DNA of 64,000 nucleotides from Chaenocephalus aceratus. Taxonomy: Eukaryota > Chordata > Actinopteri > Perciformes > Channichthyidae. This document shows positions 43,678-55,220 of this stretch, one piece after another. The position numbers and the translations under genes are program-made. How positions within the stretch are numbered: position 1 is the first letter of the stretch; the number at the start of each line of letters is the position of its first letter. Under the pieces are notes generated by a model that was not told the DNA's origin, made no database searches, and worked only from the letters and a program-made list of their open reading frames with translations. The stretch spans positions 5,119,495 through 5,183,494 of the forward strand of contig CM043803.1 of the NCBI GenBank assembly GCA_023974075.1, read 5' to 3'.

Positions 43678-45053
43678 GATGGCTCATGGGAGATTTTCCA
43701 GCATAGCTGACCGGCCGCCATCTTGCTACAGTCAATGGTAGCTGTTGTAAGGTGAGTGATCTGCACAAAAATACTCTTAACTCGCTGAAATCTTGACTGA
43801 TTTACAAACGGTTTGGTTTATTATAAACATTGTTAGCATGGCTATGATACAGGATGATTGGACATGTTGAAATTGCAGCTTTTCTATGTGGTTGTATTTA
43901 TTAGCTGGCTAATAACAAGAGGCTGTGAGTGAGACCTAGTATTACAAAGTTCACCCAGCAACTTTACACCAGTGGGAGAGGCAGAACTGCTCTTTCTTTT
44001 CAACATAACTTAAGTTACACATGATTTATTCCAAGTGGTTTGGCTTGTTAAAAACATCTTGCATTATGATAGCCTTCAGGAATTTGCTGGCTTTGTGTTT
44101 ACAGAAGTACCTGACTATGCCGGACTTTTGTGCAGCCTACGGATGTTCCAATCGCCGCTGTCTGCAAACAAGAACCCGTGGGATCACCACATATGTTTAT
44201 GTTTGCTCAGTCTAATAAACCCATAACATGGTTGTGAAAGAATACCAAAGCTGAGGCTGATTGATTGTTGGTGTGCCATGTGTCACCGTGTGTCTTATTG
44301 GTTTTGTGTTATACTGTATTTTATTGTGTGCAGCTGGTCCTTATCTCCAAGACACATTTAAAACAAATAACCTTGAACCTTGAAGCCCCATCTCTCCCCA
44401 CCTGCTCCTGCTTCCTACATCCCCTCCACACCACACCAAGTTGTTCTTCTTAATAATAATAATACATTTATGTTGGGGGGCCGCCTTTCATAACACCCAA
44501 GGACACCTTACAGGGGCATAGGGGCAATATAGGGAACAATTTAAACAGTGGATTTTGTGATATATCAGCCGGGGTGAGACAAGACAAACCACAAATGGAC
44601 TACAGAAGGACACAAAAGGACACAAGGGTACAGTTTATATTATTCTTGGTCTTTTTTCAATAACATATTTCAAAGGTTCTGGATTTGTTTACAAATCTAG
44701 AAACTAAATACAAAACTAGGATGATATGAAGATCTCATGTCAAAAATAATTGTGATAAATTAGACAGAACTGGCCTGTCTGTGAGCACATTTTATGTTGG
44801 TTTGGTTCTTCTGATAAAGGTGTGAATATCTAAATAATATACCAACATATGCTATTGTCATTAGTTGTGTCCCTGTTCTTCAAGCTAAGGCATTACTAAA
44901 TTAACAACTCTTGGCTTACAGAGTGGTAACATGAGACCGATTTTAGATAAATGTATTTTAATTTTATAATTTATTTATAATTTATTTTAAATATTAACAA
45001 TATAATAAAATAAATGGAAATATATACACTGGCAAATATTTAATATAAATACC

Positions 45054-45054
<1 letters not shown>
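43678..45054. other. intergenic with a short THAP relic
   Basis: A GC-richer stretch GGCCGCCATCTTGCTACAGT (about 43711) leads to a THAP start at 44117; the remainder is AT-rich with no gene recognised. Confidence 0.4.
44117..44188 (+). pseudogene. THAP-domain N-terminal fragment
   Basis: The ATG at 44117 reads MPDFCAAYGCSNRR then CLQTRTRGIT, a classic THAP opening with the C-x4-C zinc pair and SNRR. The homology ends abruptly after GIT and the frame soon stops at TAA. No donor site is seen at the break, so this looks like a deletion relic of a fourth THAP-bearing element. Confidence 0.7.

Positions 45055-45125
<71 letters not shown>
45055..45125. repeat. (TG)n microsatellite, about 35 units
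   Basis: Uninterrupted TG dinucleotides from 45055 to 45125. Confidence 0.98.
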
Positions 45126-45128
<3 letters not shown>

Positions 45129-45351
45129 GCTATTGCTTTATCTGATTAATGTTATTTTCATATGAAAGTCCATGATTATAAGTATGCAGTATCATAACTA
45201 CATCTTTGATGTTTATAAAAAAACAAACCGTTTGAAAATTGGTTGAAAATTGAGCAAGCTATGGTTATTTAAATAGTAAACCATAATGTTATGAATGAGA
45301 GCACTGCCTGTAGCGAGATGGCGGCCAAGTGGCAACGTCGGTCTCCATTGG

Positions 45352-48300
45352 CAACCCTGTCTCCTAAAAATTACTTTCCCACAGAACTAAACTGCATTCT
45401 CAATTACGTTTAGCAAGAAACGTATTTTCTCCCACGTTACGTTCGTTATGAACGTATCTCAAATACGTTTATTTTCTACATATCTTCTAGAAACATATTT
45501 TCTCTCACGTTACGTTTGTTATGAACGTATCTTAAATACGTTTATTTTCTACATATCTTTGCTATTTATTGTCTTGCTTATAATAATGATAATAGTCATT
45601 TATAAATATCATTTTAGAGCACACATTTGAAATCAGTAGGCGAGGCTGTAATTTTGCCAGCTGTTAATCTCATGAGCGAGGCAGAAAATAATAGTTTTAA
45701 CATGCCAAAAAAGCTGCTCTGTCGTTTATTGCACATCAAACATTAAAACAAATCCAGTTACGTGTTTCTGTACTTCCTCAAAGAAGAAAGGACAGTAACA
45801 GAAGATCTCTGTGACGCCAGATGTGGTGTTGTTAATGCGATATGATATCCGAAAAACATTTCAGTTTAGGATGGCCGAAGACACTACACTACCCATAATC
45901 CCCAGCTATTGTTTTGGACTACAGTCCCGTTGACAAACCCCGTGATTAATCTTCAAGCTCTGTGATTGGATGTTGGAGTGGCAGTGCGCCAAGGTTACGC
46001 CGAGCGTCAAGCTCTTTGAAATAGAACGAAACCACGGCAGACTATTCAAAACTAGACTCGAACGCCCCCCGAGAACTACACATGCTGGCGTGTTTCGCAA
46101 CATGTTCTCTATGGCACGTCTCTACTGGGAATTGTAGTTTTAAAGGACGTTTTCGTTTTTCCAAAAATTAGAAGTTGACAGTATTAAACTGTGTACAGCC
46201 CTGGAGGTTTAGGCGATAGGAAACACATTGGTGTGTACACATTTAAAACATGTAATTACTACATGGGTGAAAATCACTTGTATCCATAATGGGCAGCATT
46301 AATATATATTCTACTCCACTACAATTCAGAGGTTAACCTGGTATTTTTACTCCACTACATTTACTTTAGTAACTCTGCAGATTCTGATTAATGATGTGAA
46401 ATATAAACAACCTTTAAAGCAGACTTTAGTTACACCTGAGTAAAATTCAGGGAAAGGTGATTGTCAAGTGCCAACAATCAGGTGAGATATTTGATAGTTG
46501 GTGCTTGAGAAGCACATTTATCTGCAGATCTCTATAAAGTATATTAATTACTCGTTATTCTCTACTAATAGTTCATTATAAGACATCTATCAATATGTGT
46601 GTACCTCTACCATTACACTGTCAAATTCTGCACATTTCTTATACTATCTACATACGAGTATAATTAATGTGTATAATATCAGTTAAAATAAGTGCTTCAA
46701 CATAGTTAACATTGCAGGAAAGCAATACATTAGACGTTAAGTACTTTCTCAGGCTTAATATTTATCTGTAGATAGATAAATATATGAAAGTATGTACTCT
46801 TAATATTTTTTTCAAATAACATTATTCAACAAAAATAACATTATTCAACAAAAATAATTCAATAACGTGCTTTAACCACTAGGCGGTGCACACAAGGTAC
46901 ACACAGCATACTAATAATAACGTTGTATTAGGACACTTATGTATGTATAACATCTGAAGATGTGTAGTTTTATTCATGTTTTTACATAATTTTACAGGAT
47001 ATTGCTATACTATTTCTCATGCTTTACTTCTACACATTAATATCTGATTTGTAAAACATCACAGACAGAAAGGCATGTCCGTCATTTAATGGTAAGCTAT
47101 TGAAATTGTGATTCCATAGATGGGTCTCCCATCACCCACATTCTCTGACTATTCTCTCAACTCAGTATTTACATTCTTATATTCAAAGAAAATCAGTCCT
47201 TTTATATCAGGTGTGCACCGTTATGGTGAAAAATGTAACCTATCTACCAATTGGATCAAATATAAAAGACAGCCGAATTAGTGTTGATACTGCAAGGAGA
47301 CGTATGTTGTGAAAAGAAATGCAAGGTGTTGTTTAATTGTTGATATATTTATGATTCATGTCACATATTCAGTTTTGGCAGCAGTTCTCCTGTTTGTCCA
47401 GAAGTCTTCTCATCAGGGCTCTATAAATAAAGAACTACAGCAGATGTGTAATATGTAATGCAGCCGAACTATGTATTACAATGCCGTTATGTGATGACTT
47501 CCAAAGAGAAAAGCAAGAACACTCGGAATAAAGTATTATTATTTTTTTTTTTTTTTTCGAATATCATATCGCATTAACATCATATCCCAACATGCATTGC
47601 GGCTAAACCTCCAATCAACGAGCATCAAGCTGAGGATCTTAGGTAATCTGAGTGGGTTTGTGTGTATCCTCAAAATGTCCCTTATAGGCCTACGTCTGTT
47701 TACGGTGACTTTATTTATGGCTAAAAAGCCCAAGATTATAGAATTAAACGAATAAATAAAAACAAGGATAATTGTGTGTTATTGTTGAGTAAATAAGGAA
47801 AAAAAGATTTTCAAAAATACAGATTTCAGTATTTTGAGGCTTTAAGCCCCATTTCTTTTCCTCACAGACGGGAACAAAAGTCCGACATTATACGATTTAA
47901 AATAAAAAGATAAAACACTGGCATGTAATTTACGTTAGAATAAATAGAATGGTTTTGAATAATAGATGAGAGTAAAATCTACGTCACTTTACAGCCCCGC
48001 TCACTTTTGGGGAAACCAACGCTGTCATTTGAACGGCGATCAAGCCTGAAGCCACAGAGATCTTCTGTTACTGTCCTTTCTTCTTAGAGGAAGTACAGAA
48101 ACACGTAACTCTGGATTTGTTTTAATGTTTGAGGTGCAATAAAAAACACAGCAGCTTTTTGGCATGTTAAAACTATTATTTTCTGCCTCGCTCATGAGAG
48201 TAACAGCTGGAGAAATTACAGCCTCGCCTACTGATTTCAAATGTGTGCTCTAAAATGATATTTATAAATGACTATTATCATTATTATAAGCAAGACAATA

Positions 48301-48515
48301 AATGGCAAAGATATGTAGAAAATAAACTTATTTAAGATACGTTCATAGCAAACGTAACGTGGGAGAAAATATGCTTCTAGAAGATATGTAGAAAATAAAC
48401 GTATTTAAGATACGTTCATAACTAACGTAACGTGGGAGAAAATACGTTTCTGGCTAAACGTAATTGAGAATGCAGTTTAGTTCTGTGGGAACGTAATTTT
48501 TAGGAGACAGGGTTG
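45352..48515. mobile_element. THAP-bearing transposon with long inverted repeats (P-like?)
   Basis: The tips CAACCCTGTCTCCTAAAAAT and its inverse (ending GGAGACAGGGTTG at 48515) are flanked by CCATTGG on both sides (45345-45351, 48516-48522), a 7-bp duplication. Inverted repeats run inward about 480 bp (45352-45830 against 48035-48515), and a second matching patch ATATCATATCGCATTAACAT occurs at 45834-45856 and 47562-47584. Each arm carries a THAP coding piece and internal repeats with ACGTTACGTT and AATACGTTTATTTTCTACAT. THAP plus a 7-8 bp duplication suggests the P superfamily. No transposase core was seen in the 1.7-kb middle. Confidence 0.6.
48043..48165 (-). pseudogene. THAP-domain fragment in the right inverted repeat
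   Basis: The minus-strand ATG at 48165 reads MPKSCCVFYCTSNIKTNPEL then LPLRRKDSNRRSLWLQA. It has the C-x-x-x-C spacing, the proline after a hydrophobic triplet and the conserved tryptophan. The C-terminal C-x2-H pair is absent. The mirror copy in the left arm (from about 45700, plus strand) is more damaged, with early stops. Confidence 0.65.
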
Positions 48516-48522
48516 CCATTGG

Positions 48523-48999
48523 CCAGCAGCGCGGGTGAGTCATCTAGTGTTTATATATATCTATGATGGTACCAGTACCAGGGCCCTTTCTCATTTCTCG
48601 AACTCCCCTCCTCGACTCCCCTCCTCGACTCCTATCCTCGATACTTAGTCCCGCCCACAGGAGATGCGAGCAGAGGAGCCGAGGAGGGGAACCGAGGAGA
48701 GAGGAGGAAGCAGCAGGCGGTTAGGGAAATGAGAACTCCTCTCCTCTGAGCGGTCATTTTAAAGAGACGTCCATTAATGATGACAGGAGGCACAGCAGCC
48801 CTCTGTCTGATGGACAGATGTGTAACCATGACCTCACTAGGTTTTATTGGAGGTAAACAGGTTTGCAGAGGGGTCCTTATCCAAGGCCCGGGGAGTGTTA
48901 TGCCGTAGTCACAGCATATCCTTATCCCTCACCAATTCCAACTAAGGCCCCGGCGGGGACCTTGCTCCCTGCGTGTGCCTGTCTGTGTTTGTGTATTTG
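48523..48999. other. possible MITE around 48590-48790
   Basis: CTCATTTCTCGAACTCCCCT on the left and AGGGAAATGAGAACTCCTCT on the right (about 48723) resemble inverted ends around a GAGGAG-rich core. No duplication was identified. The rest is unremarkable. Confidence 0.3.
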
Positions 49000-49523
49000 C
49001 ATGTTCTGATTAACCGAGCCTCCCCCAAATGTTATTTTTCTTTTGTGTCTATATCTACGCCGGGATCCGGAGTCGAGGCTGATCCTCTTGCTGTGGTCCT
49101 GTGCCCTGAATCCTCTATCCTGAGTTCTGGATTAAGTCGTGGACTTCGGATCGTGGCTGGGCCTGTCTCTGCGGTCCTGCCTTGGGTCTCGTCATGCTGC
49201 TTCCCTGATGGCTCCCACAGGATTGTTGACATCCTCGTGGATTCATCTTCTTATTACAGACACATGCATTTCCTAACATTCGGTCTATATGCTGTAAAAT
49301 GTATTATCTTTTCGATTTCCACACGGCATCTATTGCATGTCTGTCCGTCCTGGGAGAGGGATCCCTCCTCTGTTGTTCTCCCTGAGGTTTCTCCCATTTT
49401 CCCCTTTAAACTGTGGGTTTTCTCTGGAAGTTTTTCCTTGTACGATGTGAGGGTCAAAGGATAGAGGGTGTCGTTTTCTCATACTGATATTCTGCACAAA
49501 CTGTGCTGTTGTATTTACTGTAT
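49000..49523 (+). mobile_element. widespread fish interspersed repeat, unclassified
   Basis: The stretch GTCCTGGGAGAGGGATCCCT then CTCCCTGAGGTTTCTCCCAT, TTTTTCCTTGTACGATGTGA and CATACTGATATTCTG recurs in many fish genomes as far as I remember. It resumes after the hAT-like insertion at 49906 (GTGTCCTTACTGTAA). I cannot name the family. Confidence 0.4.
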
Positions 49524-49905
49524 CAGGGGTGCACATAACCTTTTTGCCCTGGTTCTCAAAGGAGCACCTAGAGATGTTGCTTGGTGCGCATCCTTAAAAT
49601 GAAATAAACCGGACCTTTTGAGGGGTACTTGACTTTATGAACGGGGGTGGAGGTGCGCTAGTGAGCACGCAGCAGGTTACTGTGTGGAGCGCATAAAAGC
49701 AGACCCTTCACGCGATAGTGAGGGGTAGAGCGAGGNNNNNNNNNNNNNNNNNNNNNNNNNNNNNNNNNNNNNNNNNNNNNNNNNNNNNNNNNNNNNNNNN
49801 NNNNNNNNNNNNNNNNNNNNNNNNNNNNNNNNNNNAATTATCCGGTGCTCTTTTTTGGGCGGGGGTGCGCAACCTGCGCATGTGCACCAGTTATGTGCAG
49901 CCCTG
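49524..49905. mobile_element. hAT-like MITE containing an assembly gap
   Basis: Its tips CAGGGGTGCACATAAC and GTTATGTGCAGCCCTG are near-perfect inverted repeats; TGTAT lies on both sides (49519-49523, 49906-49910). It is GC-rich inside, with the gap in the middle. The 5-bp repeat may be the visible part of an eroded 8-bp hAT duplication. It interrupts the repeat at 49000-49925. Confidence 0.65.
49736..49835. other. assembly gap, exactly 100 N
   Basis: Placeholder-sized run of N; the true length is unknown. It lies inside a GC-rich MITE, so local misassembly of the element is likely. Confidence 0.99.
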
Positions 49906-49925
49906 TGTATAGTGTCCTTACTGTA

Positions 49926-50834
49926 AGGTAATTATTATATGTACAAACTTGATTTTATTTGATGTGATATGCCAGAGGCAACAAATGATTGACAAGCAGC
50001 AGCCAGGCTGAGATTAACCTGAGTTTGTGAGGTCTGCAATCAAACTGTGTAAAGAAAATACACTGTACACATGCTCCTTTATTAATCAGAAGTATAGTCT
50101 TTGGCTTGCTTCTTTACATGTAATAGTTACATATTGTTTGTAAGATGTCATTTGTTTCCCATAGTGTTTCACAAACTGTACTCAAAACAGGTAACAGTGC
50201 ACAGTTAGGTCACACACGGTGATGAAAGGGGATCTGCTTGATTCAAATAAATTCCTCCCTCATAAACTGGCCTAACACATCTTGGATGTCTGTTATGCAG
50301 TGTATGTCTATGATTGTATAACATCTGTCTGCAATAATAATGGAGCCAAGATGTACAACAGTAAGTAAAGATAGAGGTATTTAAAAATAAAAAAGAATGT
50401 CCATCTAAATACAAATATGAAATATACTTAAGAAATGGCATCTTCACATTTCAGCATAGTCGTAAACTACATTTCTGTACACATTAAAACAAACGATTAT
50501 ATCACACATTATATATATTGTGAGACGTTCAACAAATACTGTGATAGATGTATCATAAATTATACAAATTAAAAATGTTCCGTCTCAGTCAAATCACCAA
50601 AAAGTATGACTTTTGTATATGAGCTTGTGAATCATTAGATAACAGATAACACAAGTATTTAAATATTATTCAAACCAAGTTTGTTACGGTTTCTGTGTTT
50701 TCTACTTACGTAGGCCTACATGAATGTAGTATTATCAAATTATTATGATGATATTGATCTTTTTGGGTTATATGATTTTGTAAACGACAACGGGTATTTC
50801 TTACCACTGGCCCTCTTTCCTTGCCGTAGCAGCG
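49926..50834. other. intergenic upstream of rpl38
   Basis: AT-rich, no ORF of note and no repeat border seen. Distal promoter elements of rpl38 could lie here. Confidence 0.5.
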
Positions 50835-50876
50835 TATAAAACATTTCCTAACCGGAAGTTCCGTCCCTCTTCATCC
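50835..50876 (+). promoter_or_regulatory. rpl38: rpl38 core promoter: TATA, ETS site, TOP start
   Basis: TATAAA at 50835-50840 is followed by an ETS/GABP site ACCGGAAGTT (50851-50860) and a pyrimidine tract CCCTCTTC (from about 50865). The tract lies about 30 bases after TATA, where a ribosomal-protein transcript would start as a 5' terminal oligopyrimidine (TOP) mRNA under mTOR/LARP1 translational control. The start site is predicted. Confidence 0.65.
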
Positions 50877-51121
50877 CCTCTCTGAACGACTGAGTGAGTT
50901 CCACATTGACACATACAAAAATTACAAATACTATCATCATCCATCCTCATCTCCACCAGTAGTTATATCCCCGCTACTGCTAAAATACAATTTATCAATT
51001 CAGCTGGCCCATGACAATATAATCATTTTATTTCCGAGACGTCTATTCCCGTTGTTATAACCGATAAACTGACTCCATCTTTTTCTGCTTTCCCGCAGCG
51101 TTCAGTCGCTGACACTGCAGC

Positions 51122-53681
51122 ATGGTAAGAACTTCTCATTTAAATACTTTAATAGCTCTGTGTGAATAGCTGATAATGATGTAGCTTGTGTGTGTTGGAA
51201 TGGTGTTACCTGAAATGTGTTAGTTGTGATATTTAGAGCGTCAGATACGGTGGCTAGCATTGGAGATTAGCATTAGCATACTCACTGGGCCTCCCGGCTG
51301 CTGTCGGTTGCATGTTCACGAGCCCATAGTCGCATGTATTTACCCAAATTGTGATGTGCTAGAGTTAAATAATTTCATATCTACTTTTGAAACTATGTTA
51401 GCTGTAGCTAATAACATCTGATTTATAGTTTTACTAATTTTACGTTAGCCACCTGAGACTAGCGTTACTAGCTAATGTAGCTTTTGACCTATGGTTGTCA
51501 TCAGCAAGGCATGCTATCATCTCAGGCTGATGTGCTCGTGATGCTTTTTAAGTCTTGCAAGAATAATGATGGACCTAGTGCTGGGTTTCGATTGTGACCA
51601 GAAACATCAGTTCCACCGGTCCCCTAACATCACTGTTGTCCATTGTCAATCTCTGTCTTGATACTTTGCCTCAATACTAATATTAGTGCCTTCTGTTTTT
51701 CTGCATAGCCTCGCAAGATCCAAGAAATCAAAGATTTCCTGCTCACAGCCAGGAGGAAGGATGCCAAGTGTAAGTCTTAAGTTCCTATATGGTTAATTTT
51801 AGTGTGCAATATGTCTTAACTTCATGTTTGGCCTCTGCAAGAAACTTAAACAAGTAAATAGAATCTTTGTTGTTAAAATAAATACCTAAACACTTACTAA
51901 TCTATTTCAGTACAGACTAATGGGCTCTCCCACTTTACTCAGTAAGGGTTACATTGAGTGTTCAGATTAGTCAAATTGAAAATGTGTCTACAGGCAAACG
52001 TACATACAGGTGTGTCCTATAAACTTCCTAGAATAAAAGTTTTAGATCTGTAAAGCATCACTACAGTATTGGTTTGAAAGTGAAGAGATGCTCACATGTG
52101 TCTGATATTTGAATGGTTTTTAATCCAAGTAGTTGTCTAGAGCTGTATCTAAACTGGCTTCTTTCTCTTTCTTCAGCCGTAAAGATCAAGAAGAACAAGG
52201 ACAATGTTAAGTTCAAGGTCCGCTGCAGCAGGTACCTGTACACCTTGTCATCACAGACAAAGAGAAGGCTGAGAAGCTGAAGCAGTCTCTGCCCCCGGGT
52301 CAGTATCTAACAAGACATTTCATTTGACCTTGCTCATAGTCTTACATTTTCGGTTTTTTAAAGAAGTTGCCATCTTTCCTGATGGAACCCTGTTGTACAC
52401 CACTGGAATGATGTTAGGATTTGTTGGTCTGAGTTTCTTATTCTACTAGCATGTTTTTAAGGATTCACATTTACCGGGATGGTGTGGTGCATATCTGACA
52501 GCAGAGGATGCCTCTAGTTGTAGCAATTTACTGTAGAATCATGTGAATGATGTAAACGAGGCAATTCTCGGAGCATTCACAGAAACACATTGCAACTGTT
52601 TTACGGTGCTTGAAGTGATTTCAATGCATTTCTTGGGCCTCAGGAGCACAACCTGTGTTTTGGACAGTAACTAAACAGAAGTTTAAAGAGATTAAAACGG
52701 CTTTGGTTTGTAGCATTTTAAATGGGAAGAGTCCACATAGGGTAGATATATGGTTGACAACAACTGGTCTAAAGGCTGATACGGGCAGGAGCAACATCAG
52801 AACTTAAACTGAAAAAAGCATAATGTAGAATACTCCCATCATTCAGGCCAAACAAAAAATAGACATAACAATTTTCTCCATTTTAACATGACTAAGGAAG
52901 GATGGACAGGGTGTATAAGGCGAACCTTCATTTGTGTGCACTGAGCAACAGGACATATATCTCCCCTTGTTGTATGTTTGCAGTGACTTAAAGTTGACTT
53001 TAATATAGTTGTCATTATATCTTATTGATATTAGATAATTACAAATAATTCAGCTGCATGTGGGGTTGGCTATTTTTCTCTTCTATAAATCAGAATGACA
53101 GACACAGATGTTTTCAGTCTTCACTAGTGTATTAAGGTGGCTTCTTGTAAGTGATCATAGTTGAATAATTAAGAGGTTATTTAAATGGTATATGGGCCAA
53201 CACATTAACTAGTTATAACTGTTTTAACTATATAGTGTGCAAGCAAAATACCTAAAAATGGCACTTCTGATGTAGTTGATGTCCTTTTTTTTCAAAAGCA
53301 CACATGGGTGGCAATAAAGCATTTGTTTGCATCTCTTATTAACTAGAGATCAAACATGCTGCAACATAAATATAATTTCATTATTACAAAATGTTGCGTA
53401 CTCCTTGAATCTCAATAATAGCATCTTTGAAGTTTGGTATTTGTAATGCTGACATGAGCCAGTCTGTCTGGTTTCTCAGATATACAACAATGAATGTGTT
53501 GTTTTTTTGCAATTACCTCAAACCAAAAGTGACCACTTGTATTCAGTAGTGAAAAATGTGTAATGTTAGATATATGAAATTAGTGTCATTGTTTGCAGGT
53601 GTGATGTTTTTTTGCTGGTGACTCTTTCTAACCAATGTTCCTTTCCTCTTCACAGGTCTGGCTGTCAAGGAACTGAAGTAG
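51122..53681 (+). CDS. rpl38: 60S ribosomal protein L38 (eL38), five exons, one-base deletion in exon 4
   Basis: Structural protein of the large cytosolic ribosomal subunit. Exons: noncoding 1 (about 50866-50893, donor GTGAGT); exon 2 51099-51124 ending in the ATG; exon 3 51709-51769 ([20 protein letters not shown]); exon 4 52177-52298 ([22 protein letters not shown], then [13 protein letters not shown] in a shifted frame); exon 5 53656-53681 (LAVKELK, TAG). All junctions have GT/AG. The joined CDS is 212 nt, whereas the family needs 213 (70 codons). After 52244 one C is missing in the ACC-CTT run, which would shift the frame within exon 4. Because introns, promoter and the AATAAA at 53702 are intact, an assembly/homopolymer error is more likely than a pseudogene. 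ttyh2 follows 1.4 kb downstream. Confidence 0.92.
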
Positions 53682-53724
53682 ATCCGTGATCAGATAATTG
53701 TAATAAAAAATGAAAAACAGTTAT

Positions 53725-54556
53725 TTCTCTGTGTTTTTTTTTTCAACTGAATTGTCCTGATCTAGCCTGTTTGCTAAAACATCATGGTCATATGTATTTG
53801 TACCTCTTTCCACAAGATGTCAGATGTGAGCTGTAATCAGTAGTAAGAGGAGAAGTGAGGGGAACCACTGTCCGTGTCAAAGGCTCTGTAAAAAACTATC
53901 CCAATGATGAGACATTAACCTTGAATATGCCTCACTTATTTATTGAACGTGGTAAATTACATTTATTATCAATTCCAATTGTATGTTTAGTTTTATACAG
54001 TCTTGCTATAACTCAGGTGGAAGAGTTTTAAGTAGTTATATGTTCCCTCAAATGTAATGTCGCCTATGGATAAAGTTTGTTTTTCCAAGTAAATACCTTC
54101 GAAGATGTAAATTAGCTGTCCTTCAAGTGATCTGGAGCATTTTTAAAAGACGAGCTAGTTGGCCCTTCACTGCTGAACACTACTGCAATGCTTTATTTGA
54201 CAAAAAATACATCTGAAAAAAAGTGGGAGAATCCTCTTACATTGTTAATCAAGTACAATGCAACTAGCTAAACAGTTTCATGTCGTGCTACAGCACCATT
54301 ACAAACTTGCCATGTAGACCTTTCTGAATAGATGCTTTACATCGGGTTGTTACTGGGATTTTAATTTAGCAGCAAACCACTACTGCAGTTTCTACAGATT
54401 TCACAAGTATATTCATTGGGTTATCTACAGATCTATATACTGACTCGACACCTTTTTCCTTTTCAAATAAATGGTGAAGCTAAGGTTGCTCATGGTTGAT
54501 TCTGACGTGGACATGACCTGCTGTAAATGAAAGATATTTGTAATGGCTTGCGTTAG
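53725..54556. other. rpl38-ttyh2 intergenic
   Basis: Short AT-rich spacer after the rpl38 polyadenylation signal; no ORF or repeat recognised before the CTCF-type motif. Confidence 0.5.
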
Positions 54557-54570
54557 CCACTAGGTGGCAG
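54557..54570 (+). promoter_or_regulatory. CTCF-type binding motif
   Basis: CCACTAGGTGGCAG (followed by TGCGG) matches the conserved CTCF core CCASYAGRKGGCRS at every position. It lies between the ubiquitously expressed rpl38 and the tissue-regulated ttyh2, a sensible place for an insulator. Occupancy is inference. Confidence 0.65.
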
Positions 54571-55091
54571 TGCGGTATTAATTCCGCAGAGAGACGGCTG
54601 ATGAAACAATGATTAAACCATTTAAAGCTGTCGATATTACATGTATATCACTACACATTAAATAAACATTATTTTTTAAAAATATTAGTTCCTCGGAAAA
54701 CATCTTTGTAAACATCAGGGGCTTCCTTGCGCGCTCCCGTCTCTCCTCGTGTCCTTACTCGGTGCGCGTCCCCTCTGAGTGTAGTATCTGTCACCCGGAT
54801 AGGAGCGGAGGGTCCTCACTGAGACAGAGTCGGAGACATGGGCGCTGTGTGATTATTTCTTCTTTCATTCAAAAACCTCTGCCGGATTTCACTTTGCAGC
54901 CACACTGGTGTCTGGCTGGACTTCTTCTACGGTTTCTCTCACGTGTGGCTGAGAGAGTGTCTCCACAGTCGAGTATGCTTTTATCTCCGTCTTTGTTTGA
55001 TATGAGACGGGATTAAGATCTCCGGAGCCCGCTTCAGTAACGGGAGGCTAATTTAGGCTGTAGTCGAACTTTTTTTTGTATCTGGTCAGGG
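54571..55091 (+). promoter_or_regulatory. ttyh2: ttyh2 promoter and 5' leader
   Basis: From about 54720 the sequence turns GC-rich (CTTGCGCGCTCCCGTCTCTC, GGTGCGCGTCCCC), as expected of a CpG-type promoter. The leader includes two very short upstream ORFs: ATG 54838 (four codons then TGA 54850) and ATG 55002 (ATGAGACGGGATTAA). Either could dampen translation. The transcription start is not determined. Confidence 0.5.
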
Positions 55092-55220
55092 ATGTCTTCG
55101 GCCCGGGTGGATTACATTGCGCCCTGGTGGACTTACTGGCTTCACAATTTCCCTCATATCAACCTGAGGTTTCAGCCCATTGACAACAGCTTCCAGCCCG
55201 AAGAGGAGAACTACCAGCAG
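55092..55220 (+). CDS. ttyh2: tweety homolog 2 (TTYH2), coding exon 1
   Basis: The 43 codons begin MSSARVDYIAPWWTYWLHNF and continue PHINLRFQPIDNSFQPEEEN to YQQ, ending at a CAG/GTCAGT donor in phase 0. The ARVDYIAPWW start separates TTYH2 from TTYH1 and TTYH3, and F.P....YQ precedes the first membrane helix in this family. TTYH proteins are five-pass plasma-membrane proteins, described as large-conductance or volume-regulated anion channels and lipid-binding proteins. The remaining exons (first helix SLLFLG-type onward) do not occur before 64000, so intron 1 is longer than 8.7 kb. Position right after rpl38 supports the call. Confidence 0.9.

Noticed and set aside
46872..46888. CCACTAGGCGGTGCAC as another CTCF site
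   Set aside because: The core deviates at the GGCGGTG positions and it stands alone in AT-rich transposon interior; too weak to list.
48973..49464. 163-codon ORF
   Set aside because: It lies wholly in an interspersed repeat and has no recognisable domain.
52300..53655. Intronic snoRNA in the last rpl38 intron
   Set aside because: I looked for paired C/D boxes with a terminal stem and for H/ACA box spacing and found none convincing.
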